Positions 1 through 7,579 of a stretch of DNA of 64,000 nucleotides are shown piece by piece. Numbering within the stretch: position 1 is the stretch's first letter; each line of letters starts with the position of its first letter. A program made the translations under genes and the position numbers. The DNA is from Streptomyces himalayensis subsp. himalayensis (lineage in GTDB: Bacteria > Actinomycetota > Actinomycetes > Streptomycetales > Streptomycetaceae), in the NCBI RefSeq assembly GCF_013778455.1, contig NZ_JACEHE010000015.1, forward strand, positions 1 to 64,000. The letters run 5' to 3'. The notes beneath the pieces are model-generated. The model saw only the letters and a list, made by a program, of their open reading frames with translations, ran no database searches and was not told the origin of the DNA.

Positions 1-233
1 TGCCTGTATGCAGCACAGGCTCCGTAAGACAGAGCAGAACACCCGGCCGCTTCGCGGCCGAGAAGGCACCAGCGATACCGCGGCGCTCCGCGCCGCCACC
101 ACGAGGATGCGACCCCCCAGGGCTGAAGCTGAAGCCCTCGCGCGCGCCTTCGGCGGGAACACGGGAACCGATGAGTTCCGTTCCCGCTGCGCGGTCTGTA
201 CTCCGCAGCCACCATCGAGGAGGAGGCCGGAAC
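1..233. other. Intergenic sequence at the left edge
   Basis: I see no credible gene here. Two short inverted repeats are visible: CCTGT/ACAGG at 3-19, and a GC stem with a TTCG tetraloop at 44-60. The second could terminate a gene ending left of the window. The sequence GAGGAGG at about 219-226 is the ribosome binding site of the next gene. Confidence 0.5.
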
Positions 234-826
234 ATGCCGCAGAAGGAACCACCCGACGCAACCCGTACAGGAGCCCGCAACGAATCCCACAAGGAACCTC
301 GCGCCGAGCTCGACGCACGCTACAGCGATGCCGAGGCCACGGCGGCCGAATGGTCCGATGCGGAGGCGATGCTCACGACGGCGGAGCTCTTCTGGCTTTC
401 GACCGTACGCCCGGACGGGCGCCCGCACTCCCCCATAGCCTGAACGGCATGGGGGGACCCCCGTCGCCGCTGCTCGCGGTGTGGCTCGACGGCGCGCTGC
501 ATTTCTGCACCGGCCCAGAGGAGCGCAAGGCGAGAAACCTGGAGCAGAACCCGCAGGTGGTCCTGACCACGGGCACCAACACCTGGAACGCCGGCCACGA
601 CCTGGTGGTCGAGGGCGAGGCGGTCCGCGTGAGCGACGACGCCCGGCTGCGCCGGCTCGCGGAGGCCTGGGAGCGCAAGTACGGCAGCATCTGGCACTTC
701 GAGGTGCGGGACGGGTACTTTCACCACGGTCCGGGCCGCGCCCCGGTCTTCCGAGTGGCTCCGCGCACGGCTTTCGGATTCGGCAAGGGCGAACGGTTCA
801 ACCAGACCCGCTGGCGGTTCCGCTGA
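234..826 (+). pseudogene. Pyridoxamine 5'-phosphate oxidase-like (PPOX/FMN-binding split barrel) protein, disrupted
   Basis: The two halves read in different frames. The first (start at 234, after GAGGAGG) ends at 443 and contains the typical opening FWLSTVRPDGRPH. The second continues from about 461 with PLLAVWLDGALHFCTG and runs to 826, ending GERFNQTRWRF. Family members bind FMN or F420 and reduce small cofactors or substrates; the substrate cannot be told here. Between the halves lies a 32-base palindrome (429-460). Removing exactly those 32 bases gives a continuous 187-codon frame, the usual length for this family. The gene is therefore most simply a recent pseudogene caused by insertion of a repeat, since the insertion brings in an in-frame TGA at 441. 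A sequencing error would not produce a palindrome, so I regard the break as real. Confidence 0.85.
429..460. repeat. 32 bp palindromic insertion inside the PPOX gene
   Basis: The element reads TCCCCCAT, then A, GCC, a TGAAC loop, GGC and ATGGGGGGA. It forms one hairpin with an outer stem of about eight pairs and an inner stem of three. It resembles the hairpins at 18830-18866, 21744-21771 and 21813-21840, which share the CTCCCAT-GCC/GGC-ATGGGGGAG plan. Its length is 2 modulo 3, so it shifts the frame, and it carries a stop codon. Confidence 0.75.
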
Positions 827-910
827 CGTCAAGGACCGCGACTCCACATACTGCCGGGGCGAAGACCCCCCTGTTCCGTCCACCGATCTTCCCCGACCAG
901 GAGAACCCGC

Positions 911-1333
911 ATGGAATACACGCTCGAAGTGATCCCCCTGCCCGTCAGCGACGTCGACCGGTCACGGGACTTCTACCGGGACAAGCTCGGCTTCACGGTC
1001 GACATCGACGAGGAGGTCATGCCGGGCCTGCGCATCGTCCAGCTCACCCCGCCCGGCTCCGGCTGCTCGATCGCACTGAGTGACGGCCTCTGGAACACGA
1101 TGGACGGCCCGACGCCCGCCCCCGGCTCGTACCAGGGCCTCCAGCTGTGCGTATCCGACATCAAGGCGGCCCACGCCGAGCTGGTCGAACGCGGCCTAGA
1201 GGTCACCGCCCCGGTCACCTACGCCCCGAGCGACGGCGCCACTTTCATGTACTTCAAGGACCCGGACGGCAACGGCTGGGCGATCCAGGAGTACCGGGTA
1301 CGGGAGACGCGACCGCTGCGCGATGCGATCTGA
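911..1333 (+). CDS. VOC family (glyoxalase/bleomycin resistance-like) protein
   Basis: This 140-aa protein has one vicinal-oxygen-chelate unit with two beta-alpha-beta-beta-beta halves. The opening is IPLPVSDVDRSRDFYRDKLGF, a signature of the fold. The second half carries the DI-AAHAELVERG helix and the closing FKDPDGNGWAIQEY motif. Families of this kind are dimeric dioxygenases, isomerases or antibiotic-binding proteins. The usual metal-binding H/E positions are not all obvious, so the activity is unknown. ATG is preceded by CCAGGAG at 898-904. The gene stands alone downstream of the broken PPOX gene. Confidence 0.85.
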   Translation: MEYTLEVIPLPVSDVDRSRDFYRDKLGFTVDIDEEVMPGLRIVQLTPPGSGCSIALSDGLWNTMDGPTPAPGSYQGLQLCVSDIKAAHAELVERGLEVTAPVTYAPSDGATFMYFKDPDGNGWAIQEYRVRETRPLRDAI

Positions 1334-1369
1334 GACCGTCCGGACGGACGGACACGCCGTCCCGAGGAG

Positions 1370-1813
1370 CTAGAGATCGTCGGGCAGGATCCGGAAGTGG
1401 GTGTGTCTGCCGCCCAGCGGACGGGCGGTCCGGAAGTCGCGGATGTCCCGGGTCAGGACAGCATCCGTGTCGTACTCGGCGGCGAGAGCGACGTTCACCG
1501 CGTCCACCAGGTCAAGGTCAAGGTCAAGCGATGCATACCGCGCCCGTACGGAAAGAGCGGCATCAAGGATCTCCGGCGTCATCGAGGCCAGGACCAGACG
1601 CATCTGCCGAACACGAGCCGTGAGCGAGCGGAGGATTCCATCGGCCGCGGCGCGCCCGGCGCGGCTGGTGGCCACCTGATGCACCTCGGTCAGGGCCAAG
1701 GGCGTTGCGACGAGGAACCCGCACTGGTCCGCGGCTTTCCTTGCGGTGTGGTGGTCGGGATCGGAACGGTTGAAGAGGGTGAGGAGTCCGGACGTGTCGG
1801 CGACAGCGATCAC
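1370..1813 (-). CDS. PIN-domain toxin, VapC-like
   Basis: This 147-aa PIN domain is a Mg-dependent ribonuclease fold. The acidic residues expected at the active site are visible: Asp6 in VADTSGLL, Glu in LALTEVHQV, Asp in LVDAVNVALA and Asp in VLTRDIRDF. It starts with GTG at 1813, overlapping by GTGA the stop that the antitoxin would use if its frame were intact. This is classic toxin/antitoxin coupling. A DLDLDL stretch just before the third catalytic Asp comes from a hexamer repeat at 1511-1528 and lengthens a loop that is normally shorter. I infer VapC-like RNA cleavage; whether the toxin is still active is open because its partner is damaged. Confidence 0.85.
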   Translation of the reverse strand: MIAVADTSGLLTLFNRSDPDHHTARKAADQCGFLVATPLALTEVHQVATSRAGRAAADGILRSLTARVRQMRLVLASMTPEILDAALSVRARYASLDLDLDLVDAVNVALAAEYDTDAVLTRDIRDFRTARPLGGRHTHFRILPDDL

Positions 1814-2078
1814 GCCGCATGCCCCCTGTTCCCGCGTTCCCGTGCCTCATGGCCTTCAATGACTGCTGCACGGATCTCGTCGCCGGTTAAGGTCCGCCCA
1901 GGTCGAACGTCTCCTCGTCACTGACGAACGGCTCGTTCCAGACGCGATGGGCCAGGGCAATGCGATGGATGCCCTCACGGATTATCTCGGCTTCCGGGAC
2001 ACCCAGACGGGCGGCGGCATCCTTGATCAGAGCAAGGTCGCTGTCGTCGGCGTAGACGTTGGTGCGCTTAAGAGCCAT
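1810..2078 (-). pseudogene. VapB-like (ribbon-helix-helix) antitoxin with a 1 bp frameshift
   Basis: Reading starts at ATG 2078 (ALKRTNVYADDSDLALIKDA), a short N-terminal strand plus helices typical of RHH antitoxins. The frame stops at 1887-1889 after FDLGGP. In the next frame the sequence goes straight on as LTGDEIRAAVIEGHEARERG and ends at TGA 1810-1812, overlapping the toxin start. The distance 2078-1810 is 269 bases, one short of 90 codons. One lost base around 1890-1893 explains this. The lost C-terminal part is the region that normally wraps the toxin. The protein made today would be about 63 aa and might still bind DNA but not neutralise the toxin. The alternative is that a shorter antitoxin is functional. 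Confidence 0.75.
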
Positions 2079-2085
2079 AACCCCA

Positions 2086-2104
2086 TGGTACACAACGTGT
2101 ACCA
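2086..2104. promoter_or_regulatory. Palindromic operator of the toxin/antitoxin operon (predicted)
   Basis: TGGTACAC-AAC-GTGTACCA is a perfect 8+3+8 inverted repeat lying eight bases upstream of the antitoxin ATG. RHH antitoxins usually autoregulate through such a site. The palindrome is seen; its role is inferred. Confidence 0.6.
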
Positions 2105-2217
2105 CCGCGGCAGAGGTCGCGCCTCAGCCGCTCCACCGCCATGGCACCGCCACACCTCGGACGGCCCTGGACGGGCGACGGACGGAAAGAGCGAGTGCGG
2201 GACCAGCGCGCACGGTG

Positions 2218-2580
2218 ATGGTTGTTGCCGGCCAGGTGCTGTACCCGATCCGCTACGCCAAGCGAGACGTACCGGTCACGGTGACTCGTCTTCGCCGTGC
2301 GGTCGGCCTCCGAGCCGATTTGATTCGCCGCCATGGTCCGGAGCCCCTGCACGGGGAGTTGGACCTTAGGCTTGAGGAGCTGCAAGAACAGGAGTTCCAC
2401 AAGGACTTGAGCCAGCTTGACCCCGATGTCGGGCTGGTTCTCCTGGCTTACGCGTGCGCCATGGGCACCGGGGTCATGCGCCTCGAATGGGGAGACGCAG
2501 AGCTGCGCCGCGGTGACCGACACCTACTGTGGCATCACCATGAGCCGCTCGACCTGCCCGATGCACGGCGATCTGCCTAG
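2218..2580 (+). CDS. Hypothetical protein
   Basis: This is a 120-aa open frame that I do not recognise. It begins VVAGQVLYPIRYAKRD, has a charged helix LRLEELQEQEFHKDL and a hydrophobic strand DVGLVLLAYACAMG, and ends with a His-rich LWHHHEP. Composition looks protein-like, but there is no clear ribosome binding site before ATG 2218 (GTG 2215 is equally possible). It sits in a decayed accessory region, so it may be a fragment. Confidence 0.35.
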   Translation: MVVAGQVLYPIRYAKRDVPVTVTRLRRAVGLRADLIRRHGPEPLHGELDLRLEELQEQEFHKDLSQLDPDVGLVLLAYACAMGTGVMRLEWGDAELRRGDRHLLWHHHEPLDLPDARRSA

Positions 2581-3081
2581 TGCCTTGAGTGACCGCGGAG
2601 GCGCTTTAGAAGAGAGATGCGCGCTCACGATCACGTAAGCGTCTGAGCTGCGCGTTTGCTGTTTGGAGTTCGCTCCGGACGTCCGGCTTTGCCACGCATT
2701 TGCCGGAGGGGAGCATTCCGGCCGCCTCTCCGGCCGTCCCGCTGAGCGCCGTACCAGAGGGCTGCACCACGGATACCTGCGTGGTGCAGCCTTTCAAGCC
2801 GGACACACCGGACACTGCCCCTTTGGGGGTGTCCGGTCTATTCGTGCAGGTCAGGGCTCTAACAGGACAGTCGGACACGTGGGACACTGCCTGTCCGGTT
2901 GCTGTACTCGATCGGGCACGTGGAGGACAAGGCTGCCTTCTGATCCGTAGCTCTACCAGATCAGTCAGTGATGGTCATTGCGGTCGCTCGTAGCCGATGG
3001 GAGACGCCGCCGGGCGATGACGGAACCTCGCTGCTGTACCGCTCTCCGGCAACCAGGCACCGCCAGAGACGGGGATCGCCT
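2581..3081. other. Non-coding accessory spacer with an inverted repeat and GGACA motifs
   Basis: I support no gene here. It holds a perfect 12 bp inverted repeat (2760-2791) and, between about 2795 and 2910, several GGACAC/TGTCC motifs. A minus-strand open frame (2606-2887) overlaps these but has no start signal, recognisable domain or coding bias that I trust; it could be the tail of a decayed plasmid-type gene. Confidence 0.4.
2760..2791. terminator. Perfect 12 bp inverted repeat, terminator-like
   Basis: GGCTGCACCACG and CGTGGTGCAGCC flank an 8-base loop and are followed by CTTTC on the plus strand. It would suit termination of the hypothetical gene ending at 2580, or of something coming from the right. 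Confidence 0.45.
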
Positions 3082-3486
3082 TTGTGTACAGGTCAAGGAT
3101 CCACAGCTCTGATCGGATGCCTCGTCGAGCGCACGGCGTTCGATCACCAGGTGCGGCTGAACCTGTCCGCTCCCGCTGCGGGCGGAGGACACGGCGTGGA
3201 TGCCGAGTTGATCGTGGAAACACCGTTTCTGCTCCGAGACGCGGGCGGTGAATGGCACGAGTTGGAGCCGGGCTCGGGGGTAAATCTCGCCCCGGTGCTC
3301 GGTCTCTTCGGACAGTCGATCACGGCTGTTGATGTCCAGGGCCGCGGTGCCCTGAGCATCGACTTTGGCGACGGCGCCGGCTTGCGTATCGGCCCGGACG
3401 CGCAGTTCGAGTCCTGGCACTTGATCGGACGTGGCATTTCCCCTGTCATCGTCGGGCCTGGAGGCGAGGAGCACTGGCAACGTTGA
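3082..3486 (+). CDS. DUF6188-like protein
   Basis: The 134-aa product matches, from memory, the pattern of DUF6188: a strand of the form V-DYQVRL (here AFDHQVRLNLSAP), then ELIVETPFLLRDAGG, a central LAPVLGLFGQSITAVDV, and GALSIDFGDGAGLRI followed by the end motif AQFESWHLIG and PGG. The function of the family is unknown. The start is uncertain: the frame is open upstream to 2968 but that part looks random. TTG at 3082, six bases after GGGGA, fits the domain boundary. It stands alone in accessory DNA. Confidence 0.6.
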   Translation: MCTGQGSTALIGCLVERTAFDHQVRLNLSAPAAGGGHGVDAELIVETPFLLRDAGGEWHELEPGSGVNLAPVLGLFGQSITAVDVQGRGALSIDFGDGAGLRIGPDAQFESWHLIGRGISPVIVGPGGEEHWQR

Positions 3487-4039
3487 CGCTGGCCAGGCTA
3501 CGAACGCGCTCGCGCTCTCAGCTTGGGAAGCTGCGATGATCCAGGGGTACATCCGGCCTCTGACCTCGGCGAACGATCGGCTCGCGGCCTTGGCGGGCTA
3601 CCTCGCTGTCACCGTGATTCCCCGCTGTTCCCCGCTCCATCTGGTGCGCCTATGGTGCGTCGGACGACCACGGCCTTGTAAGCCTGGTGGTGATCTATGA
3701 GCCGTCGCCCAGGTCACCTCGGCTACGGCGCGGTACCGCGCCGGTGGGGCATCTCGGCCGCTACGAACCACCATTGACCGTGGTTGACTGCCTGTTGTGG
3801 CACGACCGTGGCACGCGGCGGGCCTGGGTCGCCGACCCGTGCCTTGTAAGTTCCCTCGGGCAGGCCGGCGCTGCGAGCCGCGTTCAGCAACTGGCGCACC
3901 AGCGAATCCGACGCCAGGTACATGGGCGAGGTCCTGGGCGAGGCGGCGCGCGGTGCCATCGAGTGACAGTCCGTCTCCATAGCCAGTTGGCCCCGTAGGT
4001 TCATGGCCGAGTAAACGAAGCGAAGAAGGAGTCCCGACA
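3487..4039. other. Intergenic spacer without a supported gene
   Basis: There is no convincing gene on either strand. A minus-strand frame (3723-4004) includes the protein-like stretch MYLASDSLVRQLLNAARSAG, but it lacks a ribosome binding site and I recognise no family. The motif at 3616-3635 recurs at 5433-5452 with one mismatch. AAGGAG at 4023-4028 serves the next gene. Confidence 0.4.
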
Positions 4040-4795
4040 GTGGTCGTGATCGCTCACCTCAGCGACATCCATATCGACGACGGGCAACGCAGCATCGACC
4101 GCACCCGAACTGTCATGGATCACCTCGACGACCTCCCCTACGACCTGGGTGCCGTCCTGGTCACCGGTGACATCGCCGACCACGCCCTGCCCGCCGAGTA
4201 CGAGCAGGCTCGCAAACTGCTGGTCTCCCGGCACCCGATGCTGGTCTGCCCCGGCAACCACGACGACCGTGGCGCGTTCCGTCAACACCTGCTGGGGCAA
4301 CCGGGGTCGGCGGCACCGGTCAATCAGGTGCACCGCGCCGCCGATGTCGTCATCGCGCTGTGCGACTCCTCGGTACCGGACAAGCACGAGGGCTACCTGG
4401 AGGACGAGACGCTCACGTGGCTGGAGGGCGTTCTGGCCCAAACCCCGGGAACGATGCCCGTCCTGGTCGGCTTCCACCATCCCCCGGCCCTGCTGCACGA
4501 GCCCTTCATCGACGGGATCCGCCAGTTCGGGGAGGAGCGGTTGGCCGCGCTCGCCGACCGCCACCCCAACCTCGTGGCCTTCCTGTGCGGGCATGCCCAC
4601 ACAGCCGCGGCCACCACGTTTGCCGGGCGCCCGCTGCTGGTGGCACCGGGCGTCGTCTCCACGCTCCGCCTTCCCTGGGAGCGCCGCGCCAACCCTCAGG
4701 ATTACGTCGACCTGGATCAGCCTCCCGCGCTCGCCTTCCACGTCCTGGACGATGAAGGACGGCTGACCACCCATTACCGATGCGTCACCAACTGA
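4040..4795 (+). CDS. Calcineurin-like metallophosphoesterase (CpdA-like)
   Basis: The 251-aa enzyme shows all five metallophosphoesterase blocks: LSDIHID (Asp, His) near residue 8, VLVTGDIAD near 45, CPGNHDD near 72, GFHHPP near 152 and LCGHAH near 190. These bind a two-metal centre that hydrolyses phosphomonoesters or diesters. The size and the SDIHID start resemble the CpdA/Icc class of cyclic nucleotide phosphodiesterases; the real substrate is unknown. It starts with GTG after AAGGAG. No signal peptide is seen, so it is cytoplasmic. It is the best preserved gene of the left accessory block and has no partner. Confidence 0.9.
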   Translation: MVVIAHLSDIHIDDGQRSIDRTRTVMDHLDDLPYDLGAVLVTGDIADHALPAEYEQARKLLVSRHPMLVCPGNHDDRGAFRQHLLGQPGSAAPVNQVHRAADVVIALCDSSVPDKHEGYLEDETLTWLEGVLAQTPGTMPVLVGFHHPPALLHEPFIDGIRQFGEERLAALADRHPNLVAFLCGHAHTAAATTFAGRPLLVAPGVVSTLRLPWERRANPQDYVDLDQPPALAFHVLDDEGRLTTHYRCVTN

Positions 4796-4957
4796 TCGCC
4801 CAGAAGTGACACGCCGGGTCTCTGACCTGCGGTCGCCTAACCGATCAACGCTGTGACCTGCGGCTGAGCCGTCAACGGTTGTCAGCGTCGGGGCGCTCGC
4901 CTGCGGTTGCCACGGTTGCTGTACTTCGCTGCTGTACTGCAATGCCTCCGGAGTCGT

Positions 4958-5290
4958 CTAGCCGCCGCCTGGACGATCGCTGGAGGGAGCGCTCCAGAGG
5001 CCCAGACGTTGGAGACGGCGCTGCCTGTAGCGCTCCCCCAGGGCCGTCAACCCGAAGACAGTCCCCAGAGCTGCGCCCAAGCCTCCCGCGATCAACACCT
5101 CACCCAACGATCCATGATCCCCGAGTGTGGCCGCCGCGCTGAGGATCGGGATCGGTACCCCGGTGCACACACCGATGCCGATTGGATGGCGAGCGGAGAA
5201 GCGCTGGGATCGAGTCGGTGGCTGCTGTCCGCCGAGCATCCGATCTATGGACCAGAAGGCGTGCTTGAGCTTGTCTCGGAGGGCGGGCAC
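4958..5290 (-). CDS. Small membrane protein, unknown
   Basis: This 110-aa protein (GTG start) has a basic N-terminus (RDKLKHAFWSIDRML), then two hydrophobic segments at about 38-58 (GIGVCTGVPIPILSAAATLG) and 64-86 (GEVLIAGGLGAALGTVFGLTAL), then a basic tail ERYRQRRLQR. It looks like a two-pass inner-membrane protein. I recognise no family. Confidence 0.5.
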   Translation of the reverse strand: MPALRDKLKHAFWSIDRMLGGQQPPTRSQRFSARHPIGIGVCTGVPIPILSAAATLGDHGSLGEVLIAGGLGAALGTVFGLTALGERYRQRRLQRLGLWSAPSSDRPGGG

Positions 5291-5630
5291 AGTCCGGAGT
5301 CTAGGGTTCGCTCAAAGACTCAGCCAAGCGTCGAAGCAGCCGGGCCAAGAGCGCCAGTTTGGAAGATCGGGTAACCGGGTGGCGCCTGACCTGGCAAGAC
5401 GCTGACCTGCGCGTTCCTGGGAGGCTCGCCGAGATTCCCCGCTGCTCCCCGCCTTTGGCCGTCCGATCGGGCACGTAGGGGCACACATGGCCTCCTCCCG
5501 CGCTCGCAAATGTCGGCGTGATTCTTCCCACACCGACCCTGCTCGGCCCAGGGTCGACGGACCGGTCACCTGGTGAGGAGCTGCGTCTGCGACCTTGACG
5601 TGTGTGGCCATCGTCGGGCGATCATGGTCC
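5291..5630. other. Intergenic spacer
   Basis: I see no gene. It contains GATTCCCCGCTGCTCCCCGC (5433-5452), a near copy of 3616-3635, and is otherwise unremarkable. Confidence 0.4.
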
Positions 5631-6218
5631 ATGACTCGCGCTCTGTCGACGCCGCCCGTCATTCTCTCCGGCTTCCTCGCCGACTCCCCGCAACCCGTGC
5701 TTCCCGCCACCGGAAACCTGCTGCTTCGCCCCTGGGAACCAGCCGACGCACCAGCATTCCTCTCCGCTTACCAGGACGACGAGACCCGCCGCTGGCACAC
5801 GCGTCGGCCCGCCACCGAGACCCAGGTCCGGGAGTGGTTCGACGAATACCGCCAGGATTGGCAACGCGAGAAGGGCGGCCACTGGGCGATCACCACCCGC
5901 GACGGCGGCGAGGTGCTCGGCCGGATTGCGCTGGGCGGCCTGGACTTCGACGACGGCATCGCCGGCGTCGGCTACTGGGTGCTCCCGGCCGCCCGCGGCG
6001 CCGGTGTCGCCTCGCGCGCCCTGTCGGCGCTCACTGCCTGGGCCCTGGACGAGATCGGCTTCCACCGTCTGCAGCTGGACCACTCGACGCGCAACCATGC
6101 CTCATGCAGGGTCGCCACAAAGTCCGGCTACCTCCTGGAAGGCACCAAGCGCAGCGCCGCCGTGCATGACGACGGCCGACACGACATGCATCTGCACGCC
6201 CGGATCCGAGGCGATTGA
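5631..6218 (+). CDS. GNAT family N-acetyltransferase (RimJ/RimL-like)
   Basis: The 195-aa protein has the acetyltransferase order seen in RimJ-type enzymes: LLLRPWEPADAPAFLSAY near residue 35, a central strand GEVLGRIALGGLDFDDG, the acetyl-CoA loop region GYWVLPAARGAGVASRAL near 117 and the final NHASCRVATKSGYLLEGTKR helix and strand. Such enzymes acetylate protein N-termini or small amines. I start at ATG 5631 (TRALSTPPV); an upstream start at 5595 adds an unlikely segment. It converges on the second GNAT gene. Confidence 0.85.
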   Translation: MTRALSTPPVILSGFLADSPQPVLPATGNLLLRPWEPADAPAFLSAYQDDETRRWHTRRPATETQVREWFDEYRQDWQREKGGHWAITTRDGGEVLGRIALGGLDFDDGIAGVGYWVLPAARGAGVASRALSALTAWALDEIGFHRLQLDHSTRNHASCRVATKSGYLLEGTKRSAAVHDDGRHDMHLHARIRGD

Positions 6219-6315
6219 GCCTGTCCGAGGCGAAGGTCGGCGGAGCGGCTTGGGCTGGAGCTGCTTTGGCGAGAGTGATCATGGCCCATTACGCTGGCCC
6301 GCGGATCGGACAGGC

Positions 6316-6861
6316 TTATGGACCTGCCCACTCGTTGCGCAGGACCGAGTAGTAGACGCTGTCGCGCCATGTCCCGTCCCGGCGCGGCCAGTCACGACGG
6401 ACCAGTCCGTCCCGCACCGCCCCCAAACGTTCCAGTGCCTGCTGAGATCGGATGTTCTCAGGGTCTGTGCGGAACATCACCTTCTCGCAGGCCAGCTCGG
6501 TGAAGGCATGCTCCAGCAGGAGGCGCTTCGCCTCCCGGTTGATTCCCGCACCCCACCAGGCCCGTCCCAGCCACGTGGATCCGATCTCCACCTGCCGACG
6601 CACCGGATCCGGATACCAGTACGACGTGGTCCCAGCCACCTCCTGGCCAACAACCACCACAAAAGGCAGCCGCACCGCCCCACGACTCAGCGCAGTATGG
6701 ATCCACTCACACATGGCGTGCACCGTCGGCGGACGGTCGTACGGCAGCTTTGCGAAGACCTCGTCGTCCGCCACGGCCCACAACCCTTCGGCGTGCTCAA
6801 GGGACAGCGGCTCCAGACGAACGCGCGGGCCAGACAAGGCGAACGGGCGCGAAGGAAACAC
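6316..6861 (-). CDS. GNAT family N-acetyltransferase
   Basis: This is a second RimJ-type acetyltransferase, about 181 aa. It has VRLEPLSLEHAEGLWAVADD at the start of the domain, the conserved TSYWYPDPVRRQVEIGSTWLG block, then GINREAKRLLLEHAF for CoA binding and ENIRSQQALERLGAVRDG near the end. It is not closely similar to its convergent neighbour. The start is uncertain: GTG at 6861 lies close to the domain, while ATG 6951 would add 30 residues of low quality. Confidence 0.8.
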   Translation of the reverse strand: MFPSRPFALSGPRVRLEPLSLEHAEGLWAVADDEVFAKLPYDRPPTVHAMCEWIHTALSRGAVRLPFVVVVGQEVAGTTSYWYPDPVRRQVEIGSTWLGRAWWGAGINREAKRLLLEHAFTELACEKVMFRTDPENIRSQQALERLGAVRDGLVRRDWPRRDGTWRDSVYYSVLRNEWAGP

Positions 6862-7129
6862 CCGAGAAGTCTGCCAGTAGTCGCCCGTGGCACAAGGCAA
6901 CTTCCACCCGAGACGCTGGTCTCCGCCACTCCGCATGACCATGTGAGACAACGTCTTAACGGCGGTGCACCTAGCGGAGCGCCCACGACGGGCTCAGCCA
7001 CTGCGCGGCAGCAGCTGCTCCCCCTCGGCCCATTCCTTGGCGTTGGTCCGCTCACGCTCTCGCATCCGTGACGATGGCGGTACGGCGCCTCGGTCGTGTC
7101 GGCCCTTTCTGCCCGGCCTCGTTGCCCGG

Positions 7130-7504
7130 CCCGCACGCCACCTCTCCCGCTGCCCCGATGGCGGGGGCGCCGTCCGCCGGACCGACTTCAACACTCGCGT
7201 CTGGAAGCCCGCCCTGGTGGCTGCCGGGGTGATCCCCGAGCCGAAGCCGGGCGACCGACACCAGGCCGCCCGCGAGCACGGCATGCATGCGCTGAGGCAC
7301 TTCTACGCCTCGGTCCTGCTGGACGCCGGAGAGAACATCAAGGCACTGAGCCAGTACCTCGGACACAGTGATCCGGGGTTCACGCTCCGGGTCTACACGC
7401 ACCTCATGCCGAGCAGCGACGGGCGGACCCGAAGGGCTGTGGTCGGCAAGTATGAGGGCACCGATTCGGCGCCGGACGGCCCAGAGACGGCCCAGGGCCA
7501 GTGA
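7130..7504 (+). pseudogene. C-terminal remnant of a tyrosine recombinase (integrase)
   Basis: Only the last third of a phage/AICE-type integrase is present. FNTRVWKPALVAAGVIP leads into the catalytic box HGMHALRHFYAS (HxLRH), then DAGENIKALSQYLGHSDPGF and LRVYTHLMP with the catalytic Tyr. The N-terminal SAM-like domain and the first catalytic Arg are missing; upstream sequence in this frame is not integrase-like. The fragment ends at 7504, immediately before a terminator shared with glnA2. It is direct evidence that an integrative element once sat here. The exact left end of the remnant is approximate. Confidence 0.8.
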
Positions 7505-7510
7505 GATGCC

Positions 7511-7543
7511 GCAGGGCCGACGGTTCGCGACCGTCGGCCCTGC
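7511..7543. terminator. Bidirectional terminator between integrase remnant and glnA2
   Basis: GCAGGGCCGACGGT and ACCGTCGGCCCTGC form a perfect 14 bp stem with loop TCGCG. It lies 37 bases beyond the glnA2 stop. Confidence 0.8.
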
Positions 7544-7579
7544 GTGCCGTTCTCGCGGGATACCCAGGCTGACCTGCGG

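Noticed and set aside
8..826. A continuous 272-aa plus-strand protein covering the PPOX gene
   Set aside because: Its N-terminal 150 residues are out of frame with the PPOX start and lack homology; it only joins the second half of the broken gene.
2606..2887. A minus-strand 93-aa protein with Cys and Val-rich stretch, possibly a plasmid replication gene tail
   Set aside because: It has no start signal or recognisable domain, and it overlaps the inverted repeat. I could not support it.
4001..4942. A 313-aa minus-strand frame
   Set aside because: It is antisense to the phosphoesterase, whose motifs are complete; its composition is typical of a shadow frame.
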